From the NCBI RefSeq assembly GCF_023343835.1, contig NC_064439.1, positions 42,339,508 to 42,403,507 of the forward strand: a stretch of 64,000 nucleotides of DNA, read 5' to 3'. Shown in pieces: positions 12,401-23,740 of this stretch. The notes under the pieces were generated by a model that was not told the origin of the DNA, did no database searches, and saw nothing but the letters and a program-made list of their open reading frames with translations. Position numbers and translations under genes: made by a program. How positions within the stretch are numbered: position 1 is the first letter of the stretch; each line of letters begins with the position of its first letter. Source of the DNA: Lagopus muta. Its lineage: Eukaryota > Chordata > Aves > Galliformes > Phasianidae.

Positions 12401-15400
12401 TTTCTAGGAAGGACTCACTTCTAATTTACTGATACACAAAAGAGAAAGTTATCATGAGTAGAAAAACAAACTATTGCAAGTCTTGCCTTATTCAGAGATT
12501 TTAATCAGAAAGGACTGATTTCTAAGTTGTTGGGTTTCTTTCCTCCAACAGGACTGGGTTAAGGTGGGTTAACAGAACCTAATCCAAGCACACCACGTAG
12601 TACGATGAGATAGGGAATGGAAATATAATGCACAGCTTCAGCTCTCCTTGCTCAGTGTGGCAGCCTGCTGGTGTGTGTTATGTGAAGAAGGCAAAACGTG
12701 TCAAAAACATCCCTCCAGATCTCCTAAAACTTTATTTCAAACATTAATAACTCGGGAAGGGAAAGAAAAAGACAGAAAGACAGAAGGTGAGAACAGGCTG
12801 TAGCTCTGCAGTGCTGTACAACTCCCACATTCAAAGAGTAGCTCACACATTTGACCTTCTGCTGTTATTAAGAATATTTTGAAAGGTCAAGGTACATTTC
12901 TCAATCTTTAAATCATATCCATGTGTGGAGAGTGGGGTTTCTGAGTGACCAAGCAGCACCTATGTAATGTGTCTGGCTGAAACCTATAAGTATGAAGTGC
13001 TTGCATCAAGTACAACTATCACATGTGATACACACATTTTCTGTTTGGAAAAAGAAACAACACAAATACCTTAAAAAAGTTAAAATGCAGAAAGCTTGGG
13101 CAGCGTGGGGGCAGAACAGGAATGTTAACATTATCTAATTCTATCTACATCACAGCTCTTCTGTGGCTGTCACATAAAATTACGCAGAATGCTACATTAA
13201 AAGTCTCCTCAACTTTAGAATCCTAGTTACAAACCTACAACAGATTCTTTACTGATACAATAAATAAAGCTAAACAGAATACACCACAGAACATGGGTGT
13301 TCATAATTCTGACATGACAAGTAGCTTAAAAACACAAGTCTGTTCTCCTCTGGAGCTGTGGACAATCAACAGATTTGTGCAGAACAACTCAAATATCAGT
13401 TATAACCCATACAAAAGTTGAACAGAACAATTTCTGCAGCAATCAGCATTATTGAAGTCCTTGTTTATGCTGCAGAAGCAGCACATGGCTTAAATAAGCA
13501 CAGCTCTTAACATCCTGCACCTCTGCACGCAATTACCTAGTAACAGAAGGTCCCGGTGTGATTTCTGAGAACTAGCACTTTACTCCCTATTACACTCTGC
13601 CAAGCTCCACTGAGGTGGTGACTGGGGTTGTTAAAGCACTCGGCAGTGATACATATTTGATCATTCTGTATTTGGAGAAAGCCACAGTACGTTCCATGTC
13701 TATGTAACTAGAGTAATGCTTTTGCTATTTAAAAACTTAGTGGATTAATTTTCACATTTATTCATATTTCATTCTTGTTTTAATACAAGTCTGTCTGCAT
13801 CTTTTTGGGGAGGCAATGCAGTTTAACATGTAGTAAGTAATTCATAGACATTAACTGATTCCAGTGCGTAAGATCCCTCAACATAATTTCAGTTACACAT
13901 TTGGCAAGTGGAAACTCAACTCTGCACCAGTAAGAGGAGGAAACAAAGCTCTGGAGAGTCTGACTTGCAGAATTCTATTAAATTCCCATGATGGGAATTT
14001 AAATATAGCATTACTTGGAAACTGAGCTGCTGCACACACAAGACTTACACGCACAAAATTGAGTTTCCAGTTTTTAATGGGAACAAATATTTACTTTCTT
14101 TTTTACATTCAACATGTGTATACAACTTCCACAAAAGTGCCTAGGCCAAATGTTACGTTTGCCATACAAGTTTCACTGAACAAAGAAGCTGACAGGAGGG
14201 AAACTCATATTAGGGTGAACATACCTTCATGCTCAGTTATGCTCAATCAAATTATACATTCACTTAGAAAAAAGTTCAGCCTTCTTTAGTGGCAACTTCC
14301 CTGTGAATATGAGTTCACTGATTTTATTGGTGACAATATTTCAATCTGTTTTATTAGCTCTGTAGCAGAGCAGAAAGAGGAGGAAAAGAATAAGCAGAAT
14401 GCAGTGACTATTATAGACAGATTTGCAAGAGAGTAGCCACCCATGCTGTGAAACATTAAGCTGGATTAGAGGAAGAATTTTTTATATGAAGCTAAACACA
14501 GCTATGCTAATGCCAATGCCTTGAAAACCTCCTCGGATCTTTTTAGTTTTCATTTTCTTACTTACCAATACATCAACATAGAGAACCCAGCAGTGTTCCC
14601 TGGGATTAATGCAAAGAGATTTCAAGTCTACGCTCCCCTCACTGCTAAATATTCTGTAGAGAGTACTTGCTATCTCTGTGCCAAGTTCTTCTCCTCCCCG
14701 GCCTTCAAATTCAGGAGTAGCATTTGCAGAACTGGATAAAGAAGAAGAAAAAAAATACCTTTCACTTTTGAGCTGCATTTCTTAAGTGCAAATATATACC
14801 TCAGCATAAAATACTAGAAATCTCCAAGGATTTATGTGTACAAGAATAAGCACTTAATCTGTGAAAAAATTATTTCCATTTTGCATAACAAAATGCCTTA
14901 ATGCAGATGGATTGTCTATACCAGGTACCAAATCTGACGCTGACTAAATTCCAGTCTTCAGTTCCCAGCATTAGCATGAAAGGTGGTGAATTCCCCCTGC
15001 AATTAGTTCTTAGGCAACCTCACCTTCTATTGCCTCAACACTTTCAAGAAAAAGAAATGAGAGAAAATTGTACTAAGTTCAGAATGGCCAACAAGGCAGC
15101 CTGTTAGAGATGAACATTAAATTAACCAGATAAGAAAGGAAGGCAAGAATGTAATTAATAAGGTAAGAAGAGAAAGACATGACGTTATAACAAGGATTTG
15201 CAGAATTCATATGATTGCCTGATTTAAATTGGTAATTTCTTTTCTGTGAGCATACTCTGTGCCACCAAACCTCTTACAGACTGCAGTTCAATATTTTCAG
15301 TAACCGTTGTTTATGGATAGGAGCTAAAAAACATCTTTTTCCAGAAAGAATCCAACAAAAAAAACCACGTGTGGTCTTTGTTTTCCCAATTCCAATGTAA

Positions 15401-18400
15401 CAAACTTTATGAGGTCGTGCAATAAAGTGTTCACAGCTAAGAACAACATTCTAACAAACAGCAGAAGACAACAGGCCCATGCCAAATAAATAGAAACCAA
15501 AACCTTGAAATCACAATGAAAGGGAGCAGAAATGCCCAGAGATGAATACATGGTATGATAAGAAACATTTTGAACATACTCCCAGTGTACAGAGAGGGCA
15601 AAAGCGTGCTCAAAAGTGGACTTCTGGCAAGCACTGCAGATTTTGGTTTTAAATAAATTAGTCACATCTCCATCTCTCCAAGATCAATTTCTCTTGACAG
15701 AATATGAGAATGAAGGAGATTCCTCAGAATTAGCTTGATATGTACAAATCTCTGAATGTAAAATACCTGAATTGCACTGGCTAGGCACCCTGCAGTGCCA
15801 ATTTCTCACGCACTTTTTGTACCAATACGATGATCCTTAGCTCTCTTCCAACACTGAAAGAATGCAAACATACAGCACAAAACAAACTCTTGGAATATAA
15901 TGGCTTCACCTTTAAAACTTAAACCATCAAGGGTGCTGTATCAACACAACTGTGGAGCCTACAAGGGAAGCCCCTGCCACACAGCAACTCTCCCAACTTT
16001 GCACAACTGATGAAAATTCAGAATGCTGGGAAGAGCTACTGGATTTCCTTGGAGTTATTTGCTGCTTATATAAGGAGACTTTACTATACATGCTAAAAAA
16101 ATCAATACTGCTGTCAATGAAGCACTGACCTATGCTTGCAGACCACTTTTACTGTGCAAATAAGCACTGAAAATGTAATGCTATTGTTTGCAGTTGCATT
16201 AATATTATAGAATCACAGAATGGTTTGTGTTGGAAGGGACCTTTAAGATCATCTGGTTCCAACCCCCTGCAGGGACACCTCCCTCTAGACCAGGTTGCTC
16301 AAATCCCCATCCAGCCTGGCCCTGCATGCCTCCAGGGAGGGGGCATCCACAACCCCTCTCTGGGCAACCTGTTCCAGTGTCTCACCACCCTCACAGTAAA
16401 GAATGTCTTCCTTAGATCTAGTCTAAATCTACTCTCTTCCCATTTTAAAGCCATGCCCCTCCATCCTGTCGCTACATACCCTTACAAAAAGTCCCTCCCC
16501 AGCTTTTTTGCAGTCCCCCTTCAGATACTGGCAGGCTGCTGTAAGGTCCCCCTGGAGCCTTCTCTTCTCCAGGCTGAAAAGCCCCAGTTCTCTCACTCCT
16601 CGTAGGGGAGGTGCTCCAGCCCTGATTTCGTAAGACAGGACCATAATTAAATGTACCTTAAATCTGGAAATATTTCCAAGTCAAGGCTTTAGGTTGTGTT
16701 AAAGGAGAACTTAGCCACTCAAGCAGTTTTTTTGCAAGTTCACCATACCATTCTGTTTAACTTCTCTTTAGAGTACAGTTCCTGCAAGCATTACGCTTTT
16801 CATGAGAAGTTGAAAAGAATCATACAAACTTTAATCTACAGCTCATTATTTTTAAACACCAAGTTTTATCAAATGCTCTAGTTTTGAAATACAAATGGTT
16901 GCTTTCTTTGGCAGCAGGTCAAAGGTGAGAAGGACACAAGACCTAACTGGAATACTGCAAGTTTTACTGCATCTTAATTCCATCATTATTTTAACACTTC
17001 AGTTCCACACAACCCAAGTGCAATTCAGAAGTAATGTTGTCAGGGTACTGATATAATAACTATGTGGTAAATACTGCCACCCAATGCTCACAGAATACTT
17101 CAGTAATTTAGACTGTCAATAAAATGAAAGAGGGTTATCTAGTACACTAATAAAGGAAAAAGCCCAGAAGTATGCTTTACAAAACACAGAAAGAACTTAA
17201 TAGTGACCATGGTGAGTACAGAGCACAGGAAATTTCTACTCTTAGAATGTAGATTTGCAGAATTTTAAAACCATTTCAGTGTCACATCACACAACATTCA
17301 AGATTCTTCTGCCACAGATTGCTTCCTTAAAAATATTTTTTCTGTTCCCCGTTTAAAATCTTTCTCCCAATAGCTGAAAACTGTTGCTCAGGCCTTTAAT
17401 ATACTGTCATCTACAATGCAAGAAATTATAGTAGGGAAAACATTTAACCAAATGACAGATAATCTTAAAGATGTATTTACTTTAGTAGTTTAAACAATAT
17501 AGAATCCAAGAAGCACATAGAAGAACCTCACTATGAGAAGCAGTGTATCAAAATGTGCTGAATTACTACCACCTAGTGGGAGCCTGAAAAAGCATCAGAG
17601 CACTGAGAACATCTCACTACCCTATCTACGCAGAAACCAAATAGCTCTCACTTCAAACTGTGTCTTTGGGCTCTTCGTTAAAGCTAGAAGCCACCTTACC
17701 TTGACAGCACAAGCACAGGAGAAGTGATTACTCTTCTCTCAAATTTATGCTTTTGGCCTGTGTTATTACAGAAAGTGAGAACAGCACATTTCTAGAATCA
17801 ACAAGATCCATCGATACTGCTGCACATCTCCCTCCCATCTTACAAAGCAGTGGTTAATAGCTACAAATTAGAACCTAACATTAATCTAATGAGTTAAAGT
17901 TTCTCTAACACATCATTACTCAGAAAAGAAGCATCCCAGAATTGCTGTTCCTGCTGATGAACTGAAAGATCTGCCACCTGTATGTCATCTCTGGAATATT
18001 TAGTGCTGTCACTTCCGAGTACTGCTGCTGGGCAGAACACTAACACAAGTGTTAGCGTTAGAGAGTACCAGCGTATAGAGCTTCTTTGGTTGGACTTTGT
18101 CTAAAAACCAACAGAAACAAATAAAAACTACTTGGGGTATTTCATACATGAGCTTTATAAAGAAGTCAGCTCAGATACTATCTAAAAACAAGACCAAATC
18201 TGGGAAGAACGCCCTACTGCCTTACATTTTTTGAACAGTAGTCACAGATAAACTAATTCCTAGCTGAGTCCTTCCCTTGGCAAACCATAAGTTTCCATAG
18301 CTAACCAGGAGACTGTGATGTATGCATGAATTCTTAGATAAAATTGCATAATGGCAGAGATACAAAAGTATTTACACAGATAATACCAGTTACCTCACAA

Positions 18401-21400
18401 AGATTATCAGATATATGAGTTTCTCTAAGTAAGCATATCTCAGCTTTACTAACACAGATTTAACTTCAGAGTACCAACAAAAAAAAAAAACCCAAACATA
18501 TATATGTCATAGGCAGAAGAACTAATTTGACAGTGACAAAGCTTTGAGAAGCTCTCAAAGCATTTTATTTCATTAAGAATAGCTTTATGAAATCTGCAAG
18601 ACATGGATGCCACAGCTTCAGACAGCAAACAGTCAGGAATAAGACCAAGATGTCACTAAGCTATCTCAGAGCAGCTCTGTTTCCTTCTAGCTTCCTTCAC
18701 AATTCAGATGCTACTAAGCCTGTAAAGATAAGCAATGGTTTATTTGTAGCACAAAGGTTGGAATGCCATTGAAGACAGTTATCAGTGTAGTTAATGAAAT
18801 ACTGATTGGATGATAAAAGTGATTAATAAATCCATGTTCTAATCAACCCTTGTATCTGAAGTTTGTGTCGTGTATTTTTTTTAATGGATGGTCTTGCACA
18901 AAGTACACTTTTTACACTGCTTTCAAAGACAAAGTAAGTAAAATCCTTTGAGATACAGTTTTAAGTATAATCTCTGTAAGTTAATTCTTTTCTTCCTCCA
19001 TCTCAGTACCTGGAATACTTCATTACTGAAAGACACTGTCTATATTCAATCATTGTTTAAAAAAAAAAAAAAAAAAAAAAAAGGCAACTGATACTATAGA
19101 GCTGAAATGATGTTTCTGAACATTCACCATAGCTAAGACTGTAAAATAAACTGCTTCTGTTATTCAGCCACTTAAAGCAGGTTAGGGCAGTGAAGATATA
19201 CATTTCAGATCTGATTAGTTTTTTATTTCAAACGTGAGAAGCAAAGAAGTGTATATGCATACAGCTCTACTACCTTTTCTTCTAACGTACTAACCAGTCA
19301 ACAAAGAATTCCAGATAACCTTCATCTGGTTTCTCCAACTTTGGTGTCCCCATTTCAGCTTTTACACCAACCAAGATATCAGTATGTCCCTGTTAAAACA
19401 AAAATACATCACACAGCTACAAAAATACACTCAGTTAAGATGCCTACAGCAAGCAAACATTTCTGTCTATTCTGTTGTCTTTGCTACTTGCTCTATCAGA
19501 GAATCTCAAAACAGAAAGGCTTTAGGAGAACAACGCTGTGCCCACATATCAGCTTTCTCTATGTTTAGAAGACAATCTTAATAGCTACAGCTTTTTATCA
19601 TTTCAGTTCTGGATCAGTTATTTCTGCAGAATATTTATAATACTGCCAAAAAATGCCTATTTTCTTTACAGTCAACACATGCCAGAAGTAGCTTTGCTTC
19701 ACTTAAAGGAACAGAACTATTTTTCCAGTGATTAAGCACAACAGTGTCCAACATTGAATAGCAGATTGGTTTCAGGCTCTGCTATAAATCTAGCTCAAAT
19801 AGGTTAAGCTAGCTTGAATTATTCATATATCTTGTCATTATTTCCTCAACCCATCATTTCAATTAGTGCTAAGCATATACATACATGCATAGGTTGCTCT
19901 GAAAGAAATCTAAAAATATTTCCATGGAAAATATAAGAGCTGCAAAGAGCACAATAACATTATTCAATTGAAGAAATTCTCAGCTACAAAACTTTATCAA
20001 CACAGTCACCATCACTCTGCATTTTCACCACCGATGAACAAGAGACTGAAAGCTGAGCTCACAAAAATCTGCACCAGCAGAGGTAACCTACTGTTTCATA
20101 GCTATGACTACACCGTTGCTAGGAAAACATTGCCTGAGCAGTCCATTTTCCATCAGCCCAAAACAGGGGGAAGACAGGAGGCACCAAATCCAGACTACAA
20201 AGTGCATGTGGTAGGACAGTCCAGCCAAATTTGGCAATATGCTCCATGGTCTTGAAACTGGTATGGGGTCTGGTGTTACCAAACTGCAAGAGAAAAGCTA
20301 TCTTCATCTCTGTCTGACCCTGAAAGTTCAAGCCTTCAGCTTAGTCAGTGTCACAATGCAGCAGTCAGAGCTGATGTTTTGTCTGAGTTTCAGGAAATCC
20401 AAAAGGATCACTTTTTTCCTATCTCAAAAGACAGTGCACAATACTTTACCCACTGAAGGCTGTCTCTTGAACTTTTCCTTCAATAGGGAATTCACATGCC
20501 ACCACTCCATGGACTGCATTTTGACACCAATGCATAGTGGTGACACCACATCTCATCACCATACTGATGTGATCCAGGAAAATGTCACCTTCAGCCTTGT
20601 ATTGATCCAATAGATCCTGACAAACTTACATACGGTATTCAGTCTGCACCTGTGTTCATGGGAGCCACCTGGCACACATTTTCTGATATTCCAACACTAC
20701 TACCATCATTTCTGATGCACTGAAGCTGATATTCAGCTCCATACAGAGTTCCCTGGTCATAACCTGCTGATTTGCACAGATGAGCTGATCAAGACTTAAT
20801 TTCATCATGTGACAGCTGTGCATGGCCATCCAGAACATGTCTTGCATTTCATGTTACTGTTGCCACTGCTGAAATGCATCACCCACTGCTTCACTGTGCT
20901 CACATCCACTGCTGGGTTTCCATCAACATTCAGCAAGCAACAATGAATGTCAGTAGGTGCAAGTGCTTCAACATAAAGGAATTCAATTCCACATCTTTAC
21001 CTCAGAAACATTTCCATGTCAGACACCATTCTGTCAGACCGCACTTCTGCTGCTCACATGGCAACAAAATGGAATGAAATACTGGTGGGAAGATTCAACC
21101 TTTATTGCCATACCACCAACATCTGCCTCTGATGCTGTGGGCCAACATAAAACAGGAGACGCTGTTTTTGGAGCAGCTCTCACACTAGAGACACACACGG
21201 ACATACTTACAGACAGCAACTATTTATCATAAGCCAATTGAAATAAGCCAGTTTCATCAGCAACGTACGTGACTCCTGAGACATTCACCTACCAGCTTCA
21301 CTCTCGCAGATCCACTTGTGTTGGATACCACATCCGTTTCCACTTCTGCACATCTGTAATCTTCACAGCCACGGCCATCCACACGGAGATCCTCCTAAAC

Positions 21401-21602
21401 AGGACAACCAACGGATTTTGCTTAAGGGAATCACGAACGTAAAGATAAGAACTCGCGCTTTTAAAGTTTCCTTTTCCCATGCCAAACACATCAACAAAGA
21501 ACGAAAAGCAACTTTCACGTAAGAGTAGAGCAGTACAGCCGTTACCTGGACGCCGTGTATGATGTACAGCTTCTCCGCATCACTCAGCACCACAGACGCC
21601 AT
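3302..21602 (-). CDS. EXOSC7: EXOSC7 (exosome component 7 / RRP42), whole coding span of 8 exons
   Basis: EXOSC7 is one of six RNase PH-like subunits forming the ring of the RNA exosome, the 3'-to-5' RNA decay and processing complex of nucleus and cytoplasm. The human ring subunits are structural and thread RNA to the catalytic subunits. Joining 21546-21602, 21293-21394, 19295-19389, 14566-14731, 10820-10890, 6314-6437, 5246-5401 and 3302-3406 (reverse complement) gives 876 nt, or 291 aa plus stop, the same length as I recall for human. Landmarks are an N terminus [25 protein letters not shown] near residue 20, [10 protein letters not shown] near 88, [10 protein letters not shown] near 182, DATLQEEAC near 213 and C terminus RQKVGFLG. 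The start has a good Kozak context (gcgccATGG). The promoter is a CpG island shared head to head with ZDHHC3. No break or frameshift is seen. Confidence 0.97.
3407..5245 (-). other. EXOSC7 intron 7
   Basis: About 1.8 kb between exons 7 and 8. No transposon or second gene is recognised. Confidence 0.7.
5246..5401 (-). CDS. EXOSC7: EXOSC7 coding exon 7
   Basis: Encodes residues 206-257: [16 protein letters not shown] near the start and [13 protein letters not shown] at the end. Acceptor cttacag, donor gtaag; 52 whole codons. It covers part of the second RNase PH domain. Confidence 0.97.
5402..6313 (-). other. EXOSC7 intron 6
   Basis: About 0.9 kb with nothing recognised beyond the splice signals. 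Confidence 0.7.
6314..6437 (-). CDS. EXOSC7: EXOSC7 coding exon 6
   Basis: Encodes residues 164-205. One base completes the Arg codon split with exon 5; then [18 protein letters not shown] and [11 protein letters not shown]. Acceptor tttctgcag, donor gtaagc. Confidence 0.97.
6438..10819 (-). other. EXOSC7 intron 5
   Basis: About 4.4 kb. It contains one CR1 3' fragment near 8288-8387. Nothing else is recognised. Confidence 0.65.
8288..8387 (+). repeat. CR1 LINE 3' end fragment
   Basis: Ends with the CR1 3' consensus feel: ggtcccttcccaccctggcc followed by two attctgtg octamers. Only the last ~100 bp of the element is present, as usual for 5'-truncated CR1 copies. Confidence 0.8.
10820..10890 (-). 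CDS. EXOSC7: EXOSC7 coding exon 5
   Basis: Encodes residues 141-163 ([19 protein letters not shown]...FNT) plus two bases of the next Arg codon. Acceptor ttccccag, donor gtaaag. Confidence 0.97.
10891..14565 (-). other. EXOSC7 intron 4
   Basis: About 3.7 kb, AT-rich. No transposon or RNA gene is recognised. Confidence 0.6.
14566..14731 (-). CDS. EXOSC7: EXOSC7 coding exon 4
   Basis: Encodes residues 85-140: [20 protein letters not shown] near the start, then [14 protein letters not shown]. One base completes a split Cys codon. Acceptor tatccag, donor gtaagtaag. It lies in the first RNase PH fold. Confidence 0.97.
16206..16628 (-). repeat. CR1 LINE fragment (3' part)
   Basis: Begins on the plus strand with the reverse complement of the CR1 tail (atagaatcacagaatggttt) and continues through the typical CR1 3' region: 'ccagcctggccctgcatgcc', 'gggcaacctgttccagtgtc' and 'ccttctcttctccaggctga'. 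About 420 bp, 5'-truncated, minus orientation and so co-oriented with EXOSC7. Confidence 0.92.
19059..19082. repeat. Poly(A) tract, 24 bases
   Basis: An uninterrupted run of A on the plus strand. No retroposed gene body was recognised next to it. Confidence 0.9.
19295..19389 (-). CDS. EXOSC7: EXOSC7 coding exon 3
   Basis: Encodes residues 54-84 ([20 protein letters not shown], then [11 protein letters not shown]) plus two bases of a split Cys codon. Acceptor tttaacag, donor gttagt. Confidence 0.97.
19390..21292 (-). other. EXOSC7 intron 2, mostly transposon
   Basis: About 1.9 kb, of which roughly two thirds is the mariner relic at 19889-21180. The relic ends about 110 bp from the exon 2 donor site. 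Confidence 0.75.
19889..21180 (-). mobile_element. Mariner (Galluhop-like) DNA transposon relic
   Basis: About 1.29 kb, close to full length for a mariner. The left end (from 19889, ataggttgctctgaaag) and the right end (to 21180, tttttggagcagctct) are imperfect inverted repeats of each other. Minus-strand frames give broken mariner transposase: near 20656-20847 a segment with [10 protein letters not shown] and [15 protein letters not shown], and near 20119-20290 the C-terminal catalytic region ([10 protein letters not shown]...LFWADGKW), which matches the HPxYSPDLAP...F motif holding a catalytic Asp. Stops and frameshifts separate the pieces, so it is dead. The Galluhop assignment is from memory of the avian family and needs alignment. 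Confidence 0.85.
21293..21394 (-). CDS. EXOSC7: EXOSC7 coding exon 2
   Basis: Encodes residues 20-53: [20 protein letters not shown], then [11 protein letters not shown]. 34 whole codons. Acceptor ctgtttag, donor gtaggtg. Confidence 0.97.
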
Positions 21603-21960
21603 GGCGCTGCGCGCGCTGCACAGCGCTTCCGCTTCCGGCCGGCAACCGGCAGCCGCACCTCCCTCAGGGCCAGGCGGCGGGAACGAGCAGGCGCGCGCCC
21701 CCAATCACGTGAACTCCCCTTGGGGGCGGGCTCTACGCCTGCGCACGGTCCCATTTCCGCAGGCGGGAAATGGTGCGGGTAGCCCTCGTGTAGTGTGCCG
21801 TGAGGCGGGTCCTGTCCTGTGTTTGTGCCTTTAGCTGAGGTAAAAGCGCCCCGAGGGCACTCGAACGCGTAGAGAAGGTTCGCTCGGCGCTCAGACCATG
21901 AGGAAGTACGGAGTTTTACCTCATGGGGGTATCGCGGTGGGGAAAGCAGCGCTGGCCCCG
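21540..21960. promoter_or_regulatory. CpG-rich EXOSC7 promoter region
   Basis: High CpG density begins in the first coding exon and runs upstream through cgcgcgctgcacagcgcttc and ggcgggaacgagcaggcgcg. No TATA box is apparent, as is typical of a housekeeping promoter. Extent is approximate. Confidence 0.75.
21546..21602 (-). CDS. EXOSC7: EXOSC7 coding exon 1 with start codon
   Basis: Encodes residues 1-19, [19 protein letters not shown], ending CAG before gtaacgg. The start is chosen because it aligns with the family N terminus and lies in a strong Kozak context at the edge of the CpG island. Confidence 0.97.
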
Positions 21961-22950
21961 TGCTGGTGGTGTGGGAACGTGATTAAAGGCTCCGGCTTGA
22001 CACTACATTGTAATTGAGGGTTGTTTATTTTGGCAGCTTTCACTGAAGTTTTGCACGTTCAGCACAGCTCTTGTGTATCGTTTCCAAATTACTTTGAAGC
22101 TGCCTTGAAGCCTCATGCAGGTGTGTGCCAGCTGAGGAGGACCCACGGGCTGTACACCAGTGTCAGTGGTAGCCAGGCAGGCATGTTTCTGGGCCACGTA
22201 GTGCTGGGAACACTGCTGTCCTGTGGTGTATTGAGCACTGCCCCACAGGGAAGGCTGGCCATGGGGCACTCAGCCGCCAGCTGGACCTGTGGAGGCGAGC
22301 AAGAGACAGGCAAGAGAGGCAGGCAAAGCCTCTGTTGGCCTTGTGGAACATTTCTTGGCCCTGATGTGCAGTGTGAGACCTGCTAGAAGGCTCTGTACAA
22401 AAGTGAGCTCATCTAAATGGAGATGTCGGCAGGTGTGCTGTGGACTGCTTCCCACGAAGGGCGCAGTGAGATGAGGCTCTGGCTCTGGTCCTGCCTGGCT
22501 CCTAGCTGCACCCACAGTTGGTCAGACACAAGGAGGGGCAGCTTGCTTCCTCCATTTCTGCCATCCCAGCCCGGAGCTGACCTAGCATGGCCAAAGCCTC
22601 GCGCAGTCCAGAAGCACAGCCAGCAGCTCCTCCCTGCTCACAGGCAAGTAGGCATCCAGGCAGGTCTTGAACATATCCAGAGAAGGAGACTCCACAACCT
22701 CCCTGGGCAGCCATTTCCTACTTTGATAGTAAAGTAGCTTTACACAAGCACAGGAATTCTGGATCCGGCTTGTTTATCTGTCTCACGCAGCCTCCAGGGC
22801 TGGCAGATCACTGCCCCTTTCAGGAGGGGTGGCTTCCCTGGAGGACTGAACTCCTCAGAGGCAAGGTTGCCCTGAAGGCTATCGGACAAAAAGATGCACT
22901 GTCGTTTTTAACAAGCACACAGAGATGTCCTTTCAGCAGACGGATGACCT
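21961..22950. other. Intergenic spacer between the two CpG islands
   Basis: About 1 kb of ordinary base composition separates the EXOSC7 and ZDHHC3 promoter islands. It contains a short CR1-like fragment near 22655-22740. No exon is recognised. Confidence 0.6.
22655..22740 (-). repeat. Short CR1-like fragment
   Basis: The stretch with gcatccaggcaggtcttgaa and ctccacaacctccctgggca matches the reverse complement of the CR1 3' region. It is internal only; the CR1 tail is absent. Confidence 0.6.
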
Positions 22951-22954
22951 GTGT

Positions 22955-23740
22955 TGGCTGAAATTAAAAAAAGACCGGGAGGGAGCCTGCAGAAGCTCAC
23001 GCTGCCCGGCGAAGCTGCGGGTACCGCAAGCGGCAGCCGCCAACGGGGAGCGCCGAGCAAACCCAGCGGCCCCAGGTACCGGCTGCGCGGATCCGCTACC
23101 CGCACGGTGCCGGGGCCCAGAGCCCGGGGCGGGGCCGGCCGCCGCCACTTCCTGGTTCCTCCGGCACTGCCCCACCTCCTCGCCGGGATCGCGTAAGGGG
23201 ACGGCGCTTGGGGAGGGGGGGCCGCGCGCCGCCGGGCCCGGTGCCGCGCGCGGGGCGCCCGCTCCGGCGGGGCGGATGGGAGGCTGCGGCGGCGGGCGCG
23301 CGCGGCGCGAGGGCGGCGGGCGGCGGCCTGCGGGTAGGTGGCGGGGCCGCTCCGCGGGGCCTCGGGGCTCCGCGCCGGGCGGGCGGGGTGAGGTGAGGTG
23401 AGGTGAGGGGTGATGCGGCCGGGAACGCCTCCGAGAGCGGCCCGTGGCAGAGGACGCGGGGAGGCCGCGCCGCGCTGCCCGCGCTGCCCTCCTTCCCGCC
23501 CCGCCGCGATGTGTCCCGGGGTACCGCGCGGCTCCGAGCGCTGCCTCTGGCCCGGCGGTGTTTGTCACCCCGCTGAGCGGGGTACGATCTGCGAGTTCCG
23601 TCCGTTTGGTTACCGGTCGGGAAAGCGGCGGTGGTGCGATGTGCCTGCAGGTTGGGGGCACCTCCAGCAGCGTTTGGCACGGGCGGCGAATTGCCGTGTG
23701 CGTTTCTGTTGCCATTTTTCATTGTGAGAAGTGTGGTTGC
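22955..23740 (+). promoter_or_regulatory. ZDHHC3: ZDHHC3 CpG island, promoter and likely noncoding first exon
   Basis: Very GC- and CpG-rich DNA upstream of ZDHHC3, with GC-box-like stretches (gggcggggtg, ggggcggggcc) and no TATA box. Candidate donor sites for a noncoding first exon include gtaggtgg at about 23334 and several gtgagg sites at 23388-23407. Transcription start and true exon end cannot be fixed from sequence alone. Confidence 0.7.
23387..23406 (+). repeat. (GGTGA)4 tandem repeat of splice-donor-like units
   Basis: Four exact GGTGA units in the ZDHHC3 CpG island; each contains GTGAGG-like donor sequence in the sense direction. Confidence 0.85.

Larger units (their letters stand above)
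14732..19294 (-). other. EXOSC7 intron 3
   Basis: About 4.6 kb. It holds a minus-oriented CR1 fragment (16206-16628) and a 24-base A run (19059-19082). The rest shows nothing recognisable. Confidence 0.65.
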
